NCBI RefSeq assembly: GCF_003837805.1
Contig: NZ_RQIT01000002.1
Span: 620,001-684,000 of the forward strand
DNA length: 64,000 nucleotides
Direction of reading: 5' to 3'
DNA from: Bradyrhizobium sp. RP6
Lineage (GTDB): Bacteria; Pseudomonadota; Alphaproteobacteria; Rhizobiales; Xanthobacteraceae
Part shown: positions 52,743 through 62,122 of the stretch, one piece after another
How the letters are laid out: every line of letters begins with the position of its first letter
How positions within the stretch are numbered: the first letter of the stretch is position 1
Notes under the pieces: generated by a model
The model's input: the letters and a program-made list of their open reading frames with translations, nothing else
Databases searched by the model: none
Told to the model about the DNA's origin: nothing
Program-made: the position numbers and the translations under genes

Positions 52743-55079
52743 ATGTCGTCGAAAGTGCTTTGTCGTCCTGTTGCCGTTGTTGCCGCTCGCATCAAGACGC
52801 TTCTGACGTGCGCCAGCCCGAGAGCCTTCGCGGTTTCCGTAGTCTCCATTGCCTTTTGCAGCGACGGCGTCCTGCACAGCACCAGCGCGCAGAGCGCCAC
52901 GCCCGAGGCGGCGGGGGGAAGCACGTTGCCGGCGGTGACCGTCACCGCGGACGCACCGAAGCCGCGCGTGCGTCAACGGGCCAATCCAGTCAGGAGGGCG
53001 GGCCGCGTCGCGCCTGCGAATGATCGGGCCAAGTTGCAGGCGGAAGCGACTCCGACGGCTGCGAAGCCCGGTGCACTGCCGCCGACCTACGCAGGCGGGC
53101 AGGTGGCACGTGGAGGCCAGGTCGGCCTGCTCGGCAACAAGGATTTCATGGATACGCCGTTCAACATCACGAGCTACACGGCGAAGAAGATTGAAGATCA
53201 ACAGGCGGTCACCGTCGCCGATGTCGTCACCAACGATCCCTCGGTCCGCTTAGGGAGCCAGCCCGGCGGCATTTTCGATTCCTTCTTCATCCGCGGCTTT
53301 CCCATCGGCGAGGGAAATGTCGGAGAGATCGCGTTCAACGGCGTCTACGGCGTTGCACCGAACTACCGCGTGTTCACCGACTATGTCGAGCGCATCGAAA
53401 TCATCAAGGGCCCGACCGCGCTGCTCTACGGCATGGCGCCGAACAGCAGTGTCGGCGGCACCATCAACATCGTTCCGAAGCGGGCAGGGGACGTCGACCT
53501 AACGCGGGTCACGACCGATTACGCGACGAACACCCAGCTCGGCACTCATATCGACGTGAGCCGAAGGTTCGGCGAGAGCCGCGAATTCGGCATTCGCGTC
53601 AACGGCAGCTATCACAATGGGGATACGCCGCTGGACAACCAGACCCGGGAGGCGCATGTCGGCTCCGCGGCGTTCGACTATCGCGGTGAGAAATTCAGAG
53701 CTTCGCTCGACTTCATCGATCAGGAAGAAAAATTCGACGCGCCCACGAGGCCGTTCCTGGTCGCAACCGGCGTGGCCGTCCCGACCGCACCGGTCGGGCG
53801 GCGCAACGTCACGCAGTCTTGGGAATGGGCCAAGGTTCACGACAACTCGCTGCTGGCCCGCGCCGAGTACGATGTGACGGAGTCTGTGACGGTGTTCGCC
53901 GACGCCGGAGGCGGCAGGACCCAGGTCGACCGTCTTTTTGGCACGCCGACGATCCTGAACGCGGCCGGCAATACCACGTCGATACCAGGACGCTTCAAGT
54001 TCGACATAGACAGGAACGTGGCCGACGCCGGCCTGCGCGCCCGGTTCGACACCGCAGCGATCAGTCACGCCGTGACCTTTCAGGGCAGCTACTACATGGA
54101 CGAGGTTTCGCGCGGCACGGTGAACGGCACGCCGGTGCTGTCCAACATCTACGCGCCGATCGCTCGTCCCCAGCAGCTCGTTCCGGCTCCCGCGACCGTG
54201 CCGAAACTGTCGGACACCGAGCTGACCGGTCTTGCGCTGGCCGACACCATGTCGGTTTTCCAGGAACGCCTTCAGCTGACCCTCGGCGTCAGGCAACAGG
54301 GCGTCAAGTCGAACAACTACAACACCACCACGGGAGCCGTGACCTCCGCCTACGATCAGACGGCGTACACGCCGATGGTCGGCGTGGTGGTCAAGCCCTG
54401 GAGTAACGTTTCGCTCTACGCCAACTACATCGAAGGGCTCAGCAAGGGTGATACCGCACCGACGACGGCGGCCAATCAAGGCGAGGTTCTTGCGCCGTAT
54501 TTCAGCAAGCAGAAGGAAGCGGGCGTCAAGGTCGATTTCGGCACGCTCGCAACGACGGTCAGCCTGTTCGAGATCACCAAGCCGTCCGGACAAACGAGTG
54601 CAGGCAATGTGTTCCGGGCCGACGCAGAGCAGCGCAATCGCGGCGTGGAGTTCACCGTATTCGGAGAAGTGCAGCCGGGCATTCGGGTTCTCGGCGGCGT
54701 AACGTTGATCGACGCGGAGCTGACGAAGACGAGCACGTTGTCCGAGCTCGGGAGGACTCCGATCGGAGTGCCGGAGGTGCAGGCCAATCTGTCCGCCGAA
54801 TGGGACACCCCGTTTGCTCCTGGGCTGACGCTGGTCGCAAACACCATCTATACCGGGCAGCAATATCTCAATCGGGCAAATACCCAGGTTGTTCCGGCCT
54901 GGACGAGGCTCGACCTGGGCGCGCGCTACAACACGCGCATCAATAACCGGCCCGTGACGGTTCGGGCTCTGGTCCAGAATGTGTTCGACACCAACTACTG
55001 GGCCGGCGTCGCAAGCTTCTCCGCACTGGCGCAAGGCTCGCCGCGAACCCTGCTCTTGTCGATGTCGACCGACTTCTGA
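52743..55079 (+). CDS. TonB-dependent siderophore receptor
   Basis: About 778 residues. A long signal region is followed by a TonB-box-like LPAVTVTADAP, a basic Pro/Ala-rich linker of about 75 residues, a plug domain (NITSYTAKKIEDQQAVTVADVV, SFFIRGFPI, VERIEIIKGPTALLYGM) and a 22-strand-type barrel ending with the terminal Phe (LLLSMSTDF). Earlier ATGs exist at 52719 and 52725; the ATG at 52743 has GGAAGG upstream. The barrel resembles FhuA/FoxA-type ferric-siderophore receptors; the ligand is unknown. It converges with the RND/DUF3240 operon, with seven bases between the stops. Confidence 0.92.
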   Translation: MSSKVLCRPVAVVAARIKTLLTCASPRAFAVSVVSIAFCSDGVLHSTSAQSATPEAAGGSTLPAVTVTADAPKPRVRQRANPVRRAGRVAPANDRAKLQAEATPTAAKPGALPPTYAGGQVARGGQVGLLGNKDFMDTPFNITSYTAKKIEDQQAVTVADVVTNDPSVRLGSQPGGIFDSFFIRGFPIGEGNVGEIAFNGVYGVAPNYRVFTDYVERIEIIKGPTALLYGMAPNSSVGGTINIVPKRAGDVDLTRVTTDYATNTQLGTHIDVSRRFGESREFGIRVNGSYHNGDTPLDNQTREAHVGSAAFDYRGEKFRASLDFIDQEEKFDAPTRPFLVATGVAVPTAPVGRRNVTQSWEWAKVHDNSLLARAEYDVTESVTVFADAGGGRTQVDRLFGTPTILNAAGNTTSIPGRFKFDIDRNVADAGLRARFDTAAISHAVTFQGSYYMDEVSRGTVNGTPVLSNIYAPIARPQQLVPAPATVPKLSDTELTGLALADTMSVFQERLQLTLGVRQQGVKSNNYNTTTGAVTSAYDQTAYTPMVGVVVKPWSNVSLYANYIEGLSKGDTAPTTAANQGEVLAPYFSKQKEAGVKVDFGTLATTVSLFEITKPSGQTSAGNVFRADAEQRNRGVEFTVFGEVQPGIRVLGGVTLIDAELTKTSTLSELGRTPIGVPEVQANLSAEWDTPFAPGLTLVANTIYTGQQYLNRANTQVVPAWTRLDLGARYNTRINNRPVTVRALVQNVFDTNYWAGVASFSALAQGSPRTLLLSMSTDF

Positions 55080-55086
55080 GGTGATT

Positions 55087-55398
55087 TCAATTGATCGTGC
55101 CGAATTCGGTCACGGGCATCGTCCAATAGACGAGCTTGGTTCCGGCAAATGAGACCCGCAGCCGGTCGAGCAAGCTGCCGGCATCTCTTTCCGCCAGGAT
55201 CATCTGCACGGCGGTCTGATCGGCGTGGCCCTTCACGCGTTCGGCGGCCGTCTGCAATCGAACTTCGGCGCCGTGACCGGCTCCGTGCGACGCAGTGAAT
55301 CCCGAAACGAGGTCGGTCTGTTCGGCGAGATAGTCGAGCACCTCCTCGCGGAGCTGACGCGGTACGATCAGGGTGAGACAGACCGGCTGGTCGGTCAT
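55087..55398 (-). CDS. DUF3240 PII-like small protein
   Basis: A 103-residue soluble protein beginning MTDQPVCLTLIVPRQLREEV. Pattern and length match DUF3240, a ferredoxin-like/PII-like fold found beside heavy-metal RND pumps. Its ATG overlaps the RND pump stop by four bases, so it is made with the pump. A role as metal-sensing modulator or accessory factor is inference. Confidence 0.82.
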   Translation of the reverse strand: MTDQPVCLTLIVPRQLREEVLDYLAEQTDLVSGFTASHGAGHGAEVRLQTAAERVKGHADQTAVQMILAERDAGSLLDRLRVSFAGTKLVYWTMPVTEFGTIN

Positions 55399-58300
55399 TT
55401 CGCCATCTTCGACGTTCCGCCATAGCGGCGATACAGGATCGGCAGGAGAATCAGGGTGAGCAGAGTGGAGGACATCAGCCCTCCGATCACGACGACCGCG
55501 AGCGGTCGCTGCACTTCGGACCCCGGCCCGGACGCGAACAGCAGCGGGATCAAGCCCAGCGCCGTGATGCTCGCGGTCATCAGCACCGGCCGGAGCCTGC
55601 GCATGGCCCCTTCGACGACGATGCGATCCTCGCCCAGGCCATGGGCCCGGAGTTGGTTGAAGTAGGACACCAGAACGACTCCATTGAGGACGGCGATACC
55701 GAGTAGCGCGATGAATCCGACCGAGGCCGGCACCGACAGATACTCGCCCGTCAGGACCAGTGCGAAGACGCCCCCGATCAGGGCAAAGGGAATGTTGACC
55801 AGCACCAGCAAGGCCTGCCGGATGGCGCCGAATGTGGTGAAGAGCAGCAGGAAGATGAGACCGATCGCCACGGGGACCACGATGGACAGGCGTGCGGCTG
55901 CGCGTTGCTGGTTCTCGAACTGCCCGCCCCATGTCAGCCGGTAGCCGTTTGGGAGCGAAAGTTCGGTCGCAACCTTCTGGCGGGCCGCTTCGACGAAGCC
56001 GACCATGTCGCGGCCGCGGACATTGGCGCGAACCACGCTCATGCGCGCGCCGTCTTCGCGGTCGATCTTTACCGGCCCGTCCACGCGCTGGATTCGCGCG
56101 ACCTGCGACAGCGCGACATGCTGTCCGGATGCGAGCGTCAGCGCCAGGCTCGCCAGCAGCGTCGGCGCCTCCCTGGTCGTCTCGCTGCCGCGGACGAGAA
56201 TGGGCGTGCGGCGGCCCTCCTCGAGCGCCGTCCCGATCGTTCGACCCTCGATCTGCGTACGGAGCGAGTTGACGATGGAATCCACGGTCAGGCCGAGGCG
56301 GCCGGCCTCCATGCGGTTGACCGCAACCGTGTAATATTGAGCGCCTTCGTTCAGCGTGGTGTAGACGTCCTCGGCGCCGTCAATACTGGACAGGATGGCG
56401 GACAGCTTGGCCGCAGCTTCGTTCAGCCTGGCGATATCGGGGCCGAAGATCTTCACGGCGACGTCGCCACGTACGCCGCTGATCATCTCCTGCACGCGCA
56501 TGTCGATGGGTTGGGTGAAACTGAGCGAGATTCCCGGAAAGCCGGAAAGGACCTCGCGGAGCTTCTGCAGCAGGGCCTCGCGATTATCGGTCTGTCTCTC
56601 GGCAGCGGGCTTGAGCACGAGGAACGTGTCGGTCTGGTTGGGGCCCATGGGATCGAGGCCGAGTTCGTCCGACCCGGTCCGCGCGACGATGCCGGCAATA
56701 TCAGGCACGGCCAGAAGTGCCTTCTGGAGTCTCGTATTCATGGCGAGCGACTCGTCGAGATTGACGGAAGGCAACGTCTCCACGCTGACGATGACGTCGC
56801 CTTCGTCCATCGTCGGCATGAAGGTCTTGCCGAGCTTGGTATAGGCGAATCCCGCGGCGACGAGGCCGATCAGCGCCGCAGTCATCACTTTACGCTCGTT
56901 CTTCAGGGCCCAGTCCAACGCAGGCGCGTAGATTCGTTGCGCCGCACGGACCAGCATGGGATCGCGATGCGACCCGGACTTGAGCACATAGGAGGTCATG
57001 ACCGGGATCACGGTGAGCGCCAGCAGCAGTGAACCGGTGAGCGCGAAGATGATGGCGAGCGCGACCGGGATGAATAGCTTCCCCTCCAATCCCTGCAGCG
57101 TCAGCAGGGGTATGAACACGATGATGATGATGAGGACGCCCGAGGCTACCGGTTCCAGGACTTCGCAGACCGACCGGTACACCAGGTGGATCACCGGAGC
57201 AGCTTTTCCCGGTTCGTGCTTGCCGAGATTGCCGACGATGTTCTCGACCACGACGACCAGCGCGTCGATCAACATGCCGATCGCGATCGCAAGTCCGCCG
57301 AGGCTCATCAGGTTGGCCGACATCCCGACCACGCGCATGACGATCAATGCGATGACGATGGCCAGCGGCAGGCTGAGAGCGATCACCAGCGAGGCCCGCC
57401 AGTTGCCGAGGAAAAGCAGCAGGAGAACGATGACGAGGGCGGTCGCCTCGCCGAGCGCCCGCACCACGGTGCCGACCGCGCGGTTGACCAGGTGGCTGCG
57501 GTCATAGAACATGTTGATGGAGACGCTTTTCGGCAGCGAGCGTTGCAGCTCGGCGAGCCGGGCGCGCACGTCGCGGACGAGCTGACCGGCGTTGGCGCCG
57601 CGCAAGCCGAGGACGAGTCCCTCGACCGTCTCTCCGTTGCCGTCCGACGTGACTGCCCCATAGCGCGTCAGCGTCCCGACTTTGACGCTCGCCACGTCGT
57701 TGACCAGGATCGGCACGCTCTCGCGGGTGTCGACGACGATGGCCTTGATGTCTTCGATCGATCGGATGCTGCCTTCGATCCGGACCAGGGCGCTGTCCTC
57801 GCCCTGGTTCACCCGTCCGGCGCCGTCGTTGCGACTATTGGCTTCGATGGCGCGGCGAAACACGTCGGAGGAAATGCCGCGCACGGCGAGCGCATCGTTA
57901 CGCGGCACGATCTCGAAGGCGCGGACATAGCCGCCGAGCGCGTTGACGTCCGCAACGCCGGGGACCGTCCGCAGCGCGGGACGGATCACCCAATCGAGCA
58001 GGGTCCGGCGCTCGGCGAGCGAAAGCTCGGGACTGTCGATCGTGAACATGAACATCTCGCCTAGGGGGCTCGTGATCGGTGCAAGTCCTCCGCTCACCCC
58101 CTCGGGGAAATCACGCGCGATATTCGACAACCGCTCCGATACCTGGTTGCGCGCCCAGTAGATGTCGGTGCCGTCCTCGAAATCGACGGTGATGTCGGCC
58201 AGTGCATATTTCGTGGTCGAACGAAGGACCTTCTTGTGCGGCAATCCGAGCAGTTCGAGCTCGACGGGGACCGTGATGCGCTGCTCGACCTCTTCGGGCG

Positions 58301-58469
58301 TCAGGCCCGGCGCCTTCATGATGATCTTCACCTGAACCGGAGAGACATCGGGAAACGCGTCGATCGGCAGGCCGGGCAGGAGGACGGCGCCGGCGCCCAC
58401 CAGCAGCAGCACGCTCAGCAGAACGAACAATCGCTGCGAAAGCGCGAACGCAACCAGGCGCCGGAGCAT
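55395..58469 (-). CDS. heavy-metal efflux RND pump (CusA/CzcA family)
   Basis: A 1024-residue inner-membrane proton-driven pump with 12 expected membrane helices and two large periplasmic loops. It starts MLRRLVAFALSQRLFVLLSV; early motifs GLPIDAFPDVSPVQVKI and ITVPVELELLGLP are typical of the HME subfamily. The helix-4 motif GGLAIAIGMLIDALVVVVEN resembles the CusA (Cu+/Ag+) type more than the DFGxxxDG motif of CzcA (Zn/Co/Cd), so a monovalent metal is favoured but not shown. The adaptor gene stops at the base immediately before its start codon. Confidence 0.93.
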   Translation of the reverse strand: MLRRLVAFALSQRLFVLLSVLLLVGAGAVLLPGLPIDAFPDVSPVQVKIIMKAPGLTPEEVEQRITVPVELELLGLPHKKVLRSTTKYALADITVDFEDGTDIYWARNQVSERLSNIARDFPEGVSGGLAPITSPLGEMFMFTIDSPELSLAERRTLLDWVIRPALRTVPGVADVNALGGYVRAFEIVPRNDALAVRGISSDVFRRAIEANSRNDGAGRVNQGEDSALVRIEGSIRSIEDIKAIVVDTRESVPILVNDVASVKVGTLTRYGAVTSDGNGETVEGLVLGLRGANAGQLVRDVRARLAELQRSLPKSVSINMFYDRSHLVNRAVGTVVRALGEATALVIVLLLLFLGNWRASLVIALSLPLAIVIALIVMRVVGMSANLMSLGGLAIAIGMLIDALVVVVENIVGNLGKHEPGKAAPVIHLVYRSVCEVLEPVASGVLIIIIVFIPLLTLQGLEGKLFIPVALAIIFALTGSLLLALTVIPVMTSYVLKSGSHRDPMLVRAAQRIYAPALDWALKNERKVMTAALIGLVAAGFAYTKLGKTFMPTMDEGDVIVSVETLPSVNLDESLAMNTRLQKALLAVPDIAGIVARTGSDELGLDPMGPNQTDTFLVLKPAAERQTDNREALLQKLREVLSGFPGISLSFTQPIDMRVQEMISGVRGDVAVKIFGPDIARLNEAAAKLSAILSSIDGAEDVYTTLNEGAQYYTVAVNRMEAGRLGLTVDSIVNSLRTQIEGRTIGTALEEGRRTPILVRGSETTREAPTLLASLALTLASGQHVALSQVARIQRVDGPVKIDREDGARMSVVRANVRGRDMVGFVEAARQKVATELSLPNGYRLTWGGQFENQQRAAARLSIVVPVAIGLIFLLLFTTFGAIRQALLVLVNIPFALIGGVFALVLTGEYLSVPASVGFIALLGIAVLNGVVLVSYFNQLRAHGLGEDRIVVEGAMRRLRPVLMTASITALGLIPLLFASGPGSEVQRPLAVVVIGGLMSSTLLTLILLPILYRRYGGTSKMAK

Positions 58470-59603
58470 CTATTGCCCCAGGCCCGAGAGAATGCCGCGA
58501 AGCGCCGAGATGCCGCCGATCGCGATCTCGTCCTGCTCCGTGATGGGACCGGACACCACGACATGGTCCTGGTCGTCCGCAACAAGCTTGACCGGGACCA
58601 GCCGGAAGCCACCGGCTCTAGCAACGAACACCGAGGTCCGTTCGCCCCGCCGCACCAGCCCGCTATAGGGAATCTCCCACGCGCTTTCGCCGGCGGAGAG
58701 AAAGCCGATGCGGGCAGCGGTGGTCTGACCGGGATGCAGTTCTCCGTCGTTGGGGAATTCCGCGCGAACCAGGATGGTCTGGGTGGCAGGGTCGATGGTC
58801 TCGGAGACCAGCACGACCTTGCCGGGGGTGGAATAACCCTCAATCTCGACGTTCGCGCCGGTGCGGATCGCGTGGATATTGGCCGCAGGAACTGCGATTT
58901 CCGCCCATAGCGGTGAGAGCCGCGCCAGCTTGACGAGCGGCGCTGATTGCTCGAGCCGTTGCCCCGGCGACACCGTGACCGCGACGACGGATGCGGTTTG
59001 CGGCGCATTGACCGTGAGCGTCGCGCTGATCGCCGCCTCCTGGCCGAGCCGAAGAATTGCCTCGTCGGACATCCCGCTCAGATGCAACATCTGGCGTCGC
59101 TCGGCGACCACGAGAGCAGCCTGGCGTGCTTCAGCCTGGCTGGCCTCCAGCACGCGTTGCGGCACGGCCTTGCCCTCGAACAGATCGACGTTCCGCTTCA
59201 GTTGCTGGCTGGCGAGATGCTCCTGTGCGATCGCGTGCAGGTAGTCGCGCTGCTGGGAGACGAAACTTGGACTTTCCAGGGTGACAAGCGGCTGGCCGGC
59301 CGAGACCCGGTCACCGCGCCCGACGAGGAGAGTGGCGACCATGCCGGCCACTGGCGCGCTGACGACCCACATTTGCTGCGTGGGGATCACGATCTGGACG
59401 GGATAGGGCAGCGTCAGATCGGTCCGGATCGCGATCGGATGGGTAACACGCACTCCGAGATTGCGCGCCTGCGCATCGCTCAGCTTCAGCTCATCCTCAG
59501 CCATCGCCATGGAAGGAAACAAGCTCAATGCAATTGCAACGAGCATGCGAGCGAGCGCGCCCCGAGAAGAGGCGGGAAGGAGAATTTCGTGGCGGACTCG
59601 CAT
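58470..59603 (-). CDS. RND periplasmic adaptor (membrane fusion protein)
   Basis: A protein of about 377 residues. A signal peptide ends PSMAMAE; then the MFP barrel-sandwich (VSAPVAGMVATLLVGRGDRVSAGQPLVTLESP), alpha-hairpin (HLASQQLKRNVDLFEG, LEASQAEARQAALVVAERRQ) and beta-barrel with VEIEGYSTPGKVVLVSETIDPATQT. The start is taken at 59601-59603 (MRVRHEILLP); the frame runs to 59915. No CusF-like domain and no outer-membrane factor gene follow. First gene of the pump operon. Confidence 0.88.
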   Translation of the reverse strand: MRVRHEILLPASSRGALARMLVAIALSLFPSMAMAEDELKLSDAQARNLGVRVTHPIAIRTDLTLPYPVQIVIPTQQMWVVSAPVAGMVATLLVGRGDRVSAGQPLVTLESPSFVSQQRDYLHAIAQEHLASQQLKRNVDLFEGKAVPQRVLEASQAEARQAALVVAERRQMLHLSGMSDEAILRLGQEAAISATLTVNAPQTASVVAVTVSPGQRLEQSAPLVKLARLSPLWAEIAVPAANIHAIRTGANVEIEGYSTPGKVVLVSETIDPATQTILVRAEFPNDGELHPGQTTAARIGFLSAGESAWEIPYSGLVRRGERTSVFVARAGGFRLVPVKLVADDQDHVVVSGPITEQDEIAIGGISALRGILSGLGQ

Positions 59604-60053
59604 GAGGAATGTCCCACGCTCACCGGCGAGCGAAGTGCTGTTCGATTGCACGTTTGGCTTACTCCACCACCGCGTTGGTGAGTTGATCTGCCTCAAGCGG
59701 CTCAAGCGAGCTTCCCAATTGCGTGCGGTGGCCCGATCGCTGCCGCCCGACGCTTTGCTCTCTATCTGACCGTGCCGAGAGCTGAATTTCTGGCTTTTCA
59801 TTTCGACGATTTCCATTGTCGCAACAGGGCGGTTCATTGCAGGTCCGCAGGTTGCCTGCACGAGTTGTATGTCTTGAAAAGCGGAGCTATGGGCGTGTGC
59901 TGGCCGTCCACGCACACGACGTTCGGCTTCTTCCCGCGATCAGGCCTTCCTTGAAGTTCTGGACGGGAGCGGCAAGGGCCGAACGCTGCGTGGAACGGGA
60001 GCCGATTCGTCGAGAGATAGCGAGAACCTTTCGTATCGGCTCCCCGACATCGG
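59604..60053. other. intergenic region upstream of the RND operon
   Basis: About 450 bases. A tandem direct repeat CTCAAGCG occurs at 59692-59699 and 59701-59708, and TGCAGG/CCTGCA form a loose dyad near 59840-59860. Short frames are unconvincing. The RND promoter should lie near 59650-59750. Confidence 0.4.
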
Positions 60054-60614
60054 TTACGATGGATGCTTCCTTCCCGTGATCATCGCCTTCACCAGATTCT
60101 CGCTGTGCTCGAAGCTCGCCAACAGGACGCCAAGCACATGGACGACGACGAGGCCGATCATGAGGTTGGCGAACGCTTCATGGACCTCCTCGACCCATTT
60201 TGCTCCCCAGAAGCTGCTGGTGGTCATCATGTAACCGGTGGTGCAGGTGCCGATTAGCGTCACGATCAGCGCCACCACCATGATGCCACCCGCTGGATTG
60301 TGGCCGAGATAGCGTGGCGCCCTAAGCAGCGCCACGTCGCGCATATAGGCGAGCACGGCGCGCGGCGAACGCAAGAAGTCGCTGAAGCGCGCATGGCGCG
60401 GCCCGACGAAGCCCCACACGATCCGTAGCGCAAGCAACCCGGCAACCGTGTAGCCGGCGGCGATATGGACATTCTCTATCTCGTCGCCGGTCGCATAAGC
60501 GAGCAGGAACAGTGCGGCCAGCGACCAATGGAACAGGCGCACGAAAGGGTCCCAGACCTTGATCGTGGCCGGCGGCTTCCCGTCGGCCACGATTGCGTCG
60601 CGGATGGCGCTCAT
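60054..60614 (-). CDS. cytochrome b561-type membrane protein
   Basis: A 186-residue membrane protein with four expected helices. It begins SAIRDAIVADGKPPATIKVWDPFVRLFHWSL; His residues at LFHWS, NVHIAAGY and VHEAFANLMIGLVVVHVLGV fit bis-haem b ligands of the cytochrome b561/Ni-hydrogenase b-subunit family. It lies 11 bases downstream of a PepSY gene, a common pairing in which the cytochrome accepts or donates electrons at the periplasmic face. Redox partner unknown. Confidence 0.9.
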   Translation of the reverse strand: MSAIRDAIVADGKPPATIKVWDPFVRLFHWSLAALFLLAYATGDEIENVHIAAGYTVAGLLALRIVWGFVGPRHARFSDFLRSPRAVLAYMRDVALLRAPRYLGHNPAGGIMVVALIVTLIGTCTTGYMMTTSSFWGAKWVEEVHEAFANLMIGLVVVHVLGVLLASFEHSENLVKAMITGRKHPS

Positions 60615-60625
60615 GGTGCTTCCCC

Positions 60626-60901
60626 TCACAGCTGACCGACAATCTGGCCGCTAGTCGGATCGACGAACAGTTCGACCCGGCCGCCGGACTTGTCGATGGT
60701 GTAGAGTTCGCCACAGGCATTCTTGAGCTTGGTCTTTTGAACCTTGTAGCCTTGGGCTTCAATCTTGGCCTGCAGTTGTTCGAGCGACAGCCAACTTGAC
60801 TGCGGGGCTGCAGTGCAGGGCCGCCCGAGGCTGCCGGCATGAGCGGTCGCGGCGGCTGCGAGCAAGGCTGCGGTAGCGGTGAAGATGGCGATCTTGCGCA
60901 T
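60626..60901 (-). CDS. periplasmic PepSY-like protein, cytochrome b partner
   Basis: A 91-residue exported protein: signal peptide (MRKIAIFTATAALLAAAATAHA), then a PepSY-like repeat (SLEQLQAKIEAQGYKVQKTK, YTIDKSGGRVELFVDPTSGQ). Two Cys (RPCTAAP and KNACGEL) could form a disulfide. It is divergent from a second PepSY gene at 61131, and the shared region has two direct-repeat boxes. Confidence 0.85.
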   Translation of the reverse strand: MRKIAIFTATAALLAAAATAHAGSLGRPCTAAPQSSWLSLEQLQAKIEAQGYKVQKTKLKNACGELYTIDKSGGRVELFVDPTSGQIVGQL

Positions 60902-60994
60902 GGTTCTCTCCGGCTTGTGGCGCCCGGCCGCGTCATGCGGCGAGGCGATGTGCGGACATTGGCAGAAGAGCCCTGACCGCCACCTGTTGGGTCA

Positions 60995-61011
60995 TGTCAG
61001 TGAATTGTCAG
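60995..61011. promoter_or_regulatory. response-regulator box A, TGTCAG-N5-TGTCAG
   Basis: Two TGTCAG half-sites 11 bases apart, the spacing typical of OmpR/PhoB-family binding, about 94 bases from the start of the leftward PepSY gene. Paired with box B at 61091-61107. Binding by the adjacent regulator is inference. Confidence 0.55.
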
Positions 61012-61090
61012 CCAATCGACCGGTCAGGAGACAATCGGCCAGTTCCCAATAGCGCGGGCAGCGAGCGGGCCGCCGGACTACGTTGATCCA

Positions 61091-61107
61091 CGTCAGCGAT
61101 TTGTCAG
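61091..61107. promoter_or_regulatory. response-regulator box B, CGTCAG-N5-TGTCAG
   Basis: Same orientation and 11-base period as box A, with one mismatch, and 24 bases before the ATG of the rightward PepSY gene. Probably controls the PepSY-regulator-kinase operon. Confidence 0.55.
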
Positions 61108-61130
61108 GTCGGTTGCGGTAGTCTTCGCTA

Positions 61131-61457
61131 ATGCAACCAGCTCGCTTTCTGGGATTCCTCGCAGCGCCATTGTTGGCGGGCATCCTGCTCGCCTCTGTGC
61201 CTGCGGCAGCAAGCGACCGCGACAAAGGCGCGCCCGACGCGGTTCGCCGCGCGGTCGAGGCGGGTGAAATCAAGTCACTCGCCGACATTCTCGCTTCCGT
61301 CCGTGGCAAGCTGCCGGGCGAGGTCGCCGGCGTCGAAATAGAACGTGAGCGCGGCCGCTGGATCTATGAGTTTCGCCTCATCGACGACAAGGGCCGCCTC
61401 TACGAAGCGTACGTGGACGCGCGCAGCGGCGAGATTGAACGCATCAAGGAGAAGTGA
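61131..61457 (+). CDS. periplasmic PepSY-domain protein upstream of two-component system
   Basis: A 108-residue exported protein: signal peptide (FLGFLAAPLLAGILLASVPA, cut near AAAS), then a PepSY domain (LADILASVRGKLPGEVAGVEIE, WIYEFRLIDDKGRLYEAYVDARSGEI). Its TGA overlaps the regulator ATG by one base. The gene order small periplasmic protein-regulator-kinase recalls the rhizobial feuN-feuP-feuQ arrangement, in which FeuN restrains the kinase; the comparison rests on layout and is not a claim of orthology. Confidence 0.85.
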   Translation: MQPARFLGFLAAPLLAGILLASVPAAASDRDKGAPDAVRRAVEAGEIKSLADILASVRGKLPGEVAGVEIERERGRWIYEFRLIDDKGRLYEAYVDARSGEIERIKEK

Positions 61458-62122
61458 TGCGCCTGCTGCTCGTGGAGGACGACCGACGGATCGCGGCCGA
61501 TGTGGAGAGGGCGCTGCGCGCAGCCGGCTACGTGGTCGAGACCGTCCGCAATGGCGAGGAAGCCTGGTTCCGCGGTGACACCGAGGACTACGGCGCCGTC
61601 GTCCTCGATCTCGGCTTGCCCGGAATGGACGGTCTGGCGGTACTCAAGCGCTGGCGCGCGAACGGACGGTCCATGCCGGTGCTGATCCTGACGGCGCGCG
61701 GCAGCTGGGCCGAGCGCGTCGATGGTATCGACGCGGGCGCCGACGACTACCTGCCAAAGCCGTTTCGCATGGAGGAATTGCTGGCGCGGCTGCGCTCGAT
61801 CGTGCGCCGCTCGGCGGGGCATGCTTCCCCACGGATTGTCGCCGGCGACGTCGAACTCGACGAGCGTCAGATGAAGGTGACGCTGCGCGGCGTGCCCGTC
61901 GCGTTGTCGCCGTTGGAATACCGCCTGATCGCCTTTCTCTTGCACCACCGCGGCCGCGTGGTGTCGCAGCAAGAGCTCGACGAAAACGTCTACGGCCACG
62001 GCGAGGACCACGAGTCGAACGCGCTCGAAGTGCTGGTCGGCCGAGTGCGCAAGAAGCTCGGTGCCGACCTGATCGAGACCAGGCGCGGCTTCGGCTATCT
62101 GGTACCGGAGACGACGCCATGA
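61457..62122 (+). CDS. OmpR/PhoP-family response regulator (FeuP-like)
   Basis: A 221-residue regulator. The receiver begins MRLLLVEDDRRIAADVERAL; the phosphorylated residue is D51 (VVLDLGLPGMDG), with the conserved K in LPKPFRMEELLARL. The winged-helix output domain has SPLEYRLIAFLLHHRGRVVS and EVLVGRVRKKLGADLIETRRGFGYL. The ATG at 61457 overlaps the PepSY stop; a GTG three bases upstream is less likely. The kinase gene overlaps its stop by four bases. Confidence 0.95.
   Translation: MRLLLVEDDRRIAADVERALRAAGYVVETVRNGEEAWFRGDTEDYGAVVLDLGLPGMDGLAVLKRWRANGRSMPVLILTARGSWAERVDGIDAGADDYLPKPFRMEELLARLRSIVRRSAGHASPRIVAGDVELDERQMKVTLRGVPVALSPLEYRLIAFLLHHRGRVVSQQELDENVYGHGEDHESNALEVLVGRVRKKLGADLIETRRGFGYLVPETTP

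Noticed and set aside
55905..57032. Plus-strand frame opposite the RND pump
   Set aside because: The pump frame carries complete RND motifs over 1024 residues; the antisense sequence has no recognisable feature.
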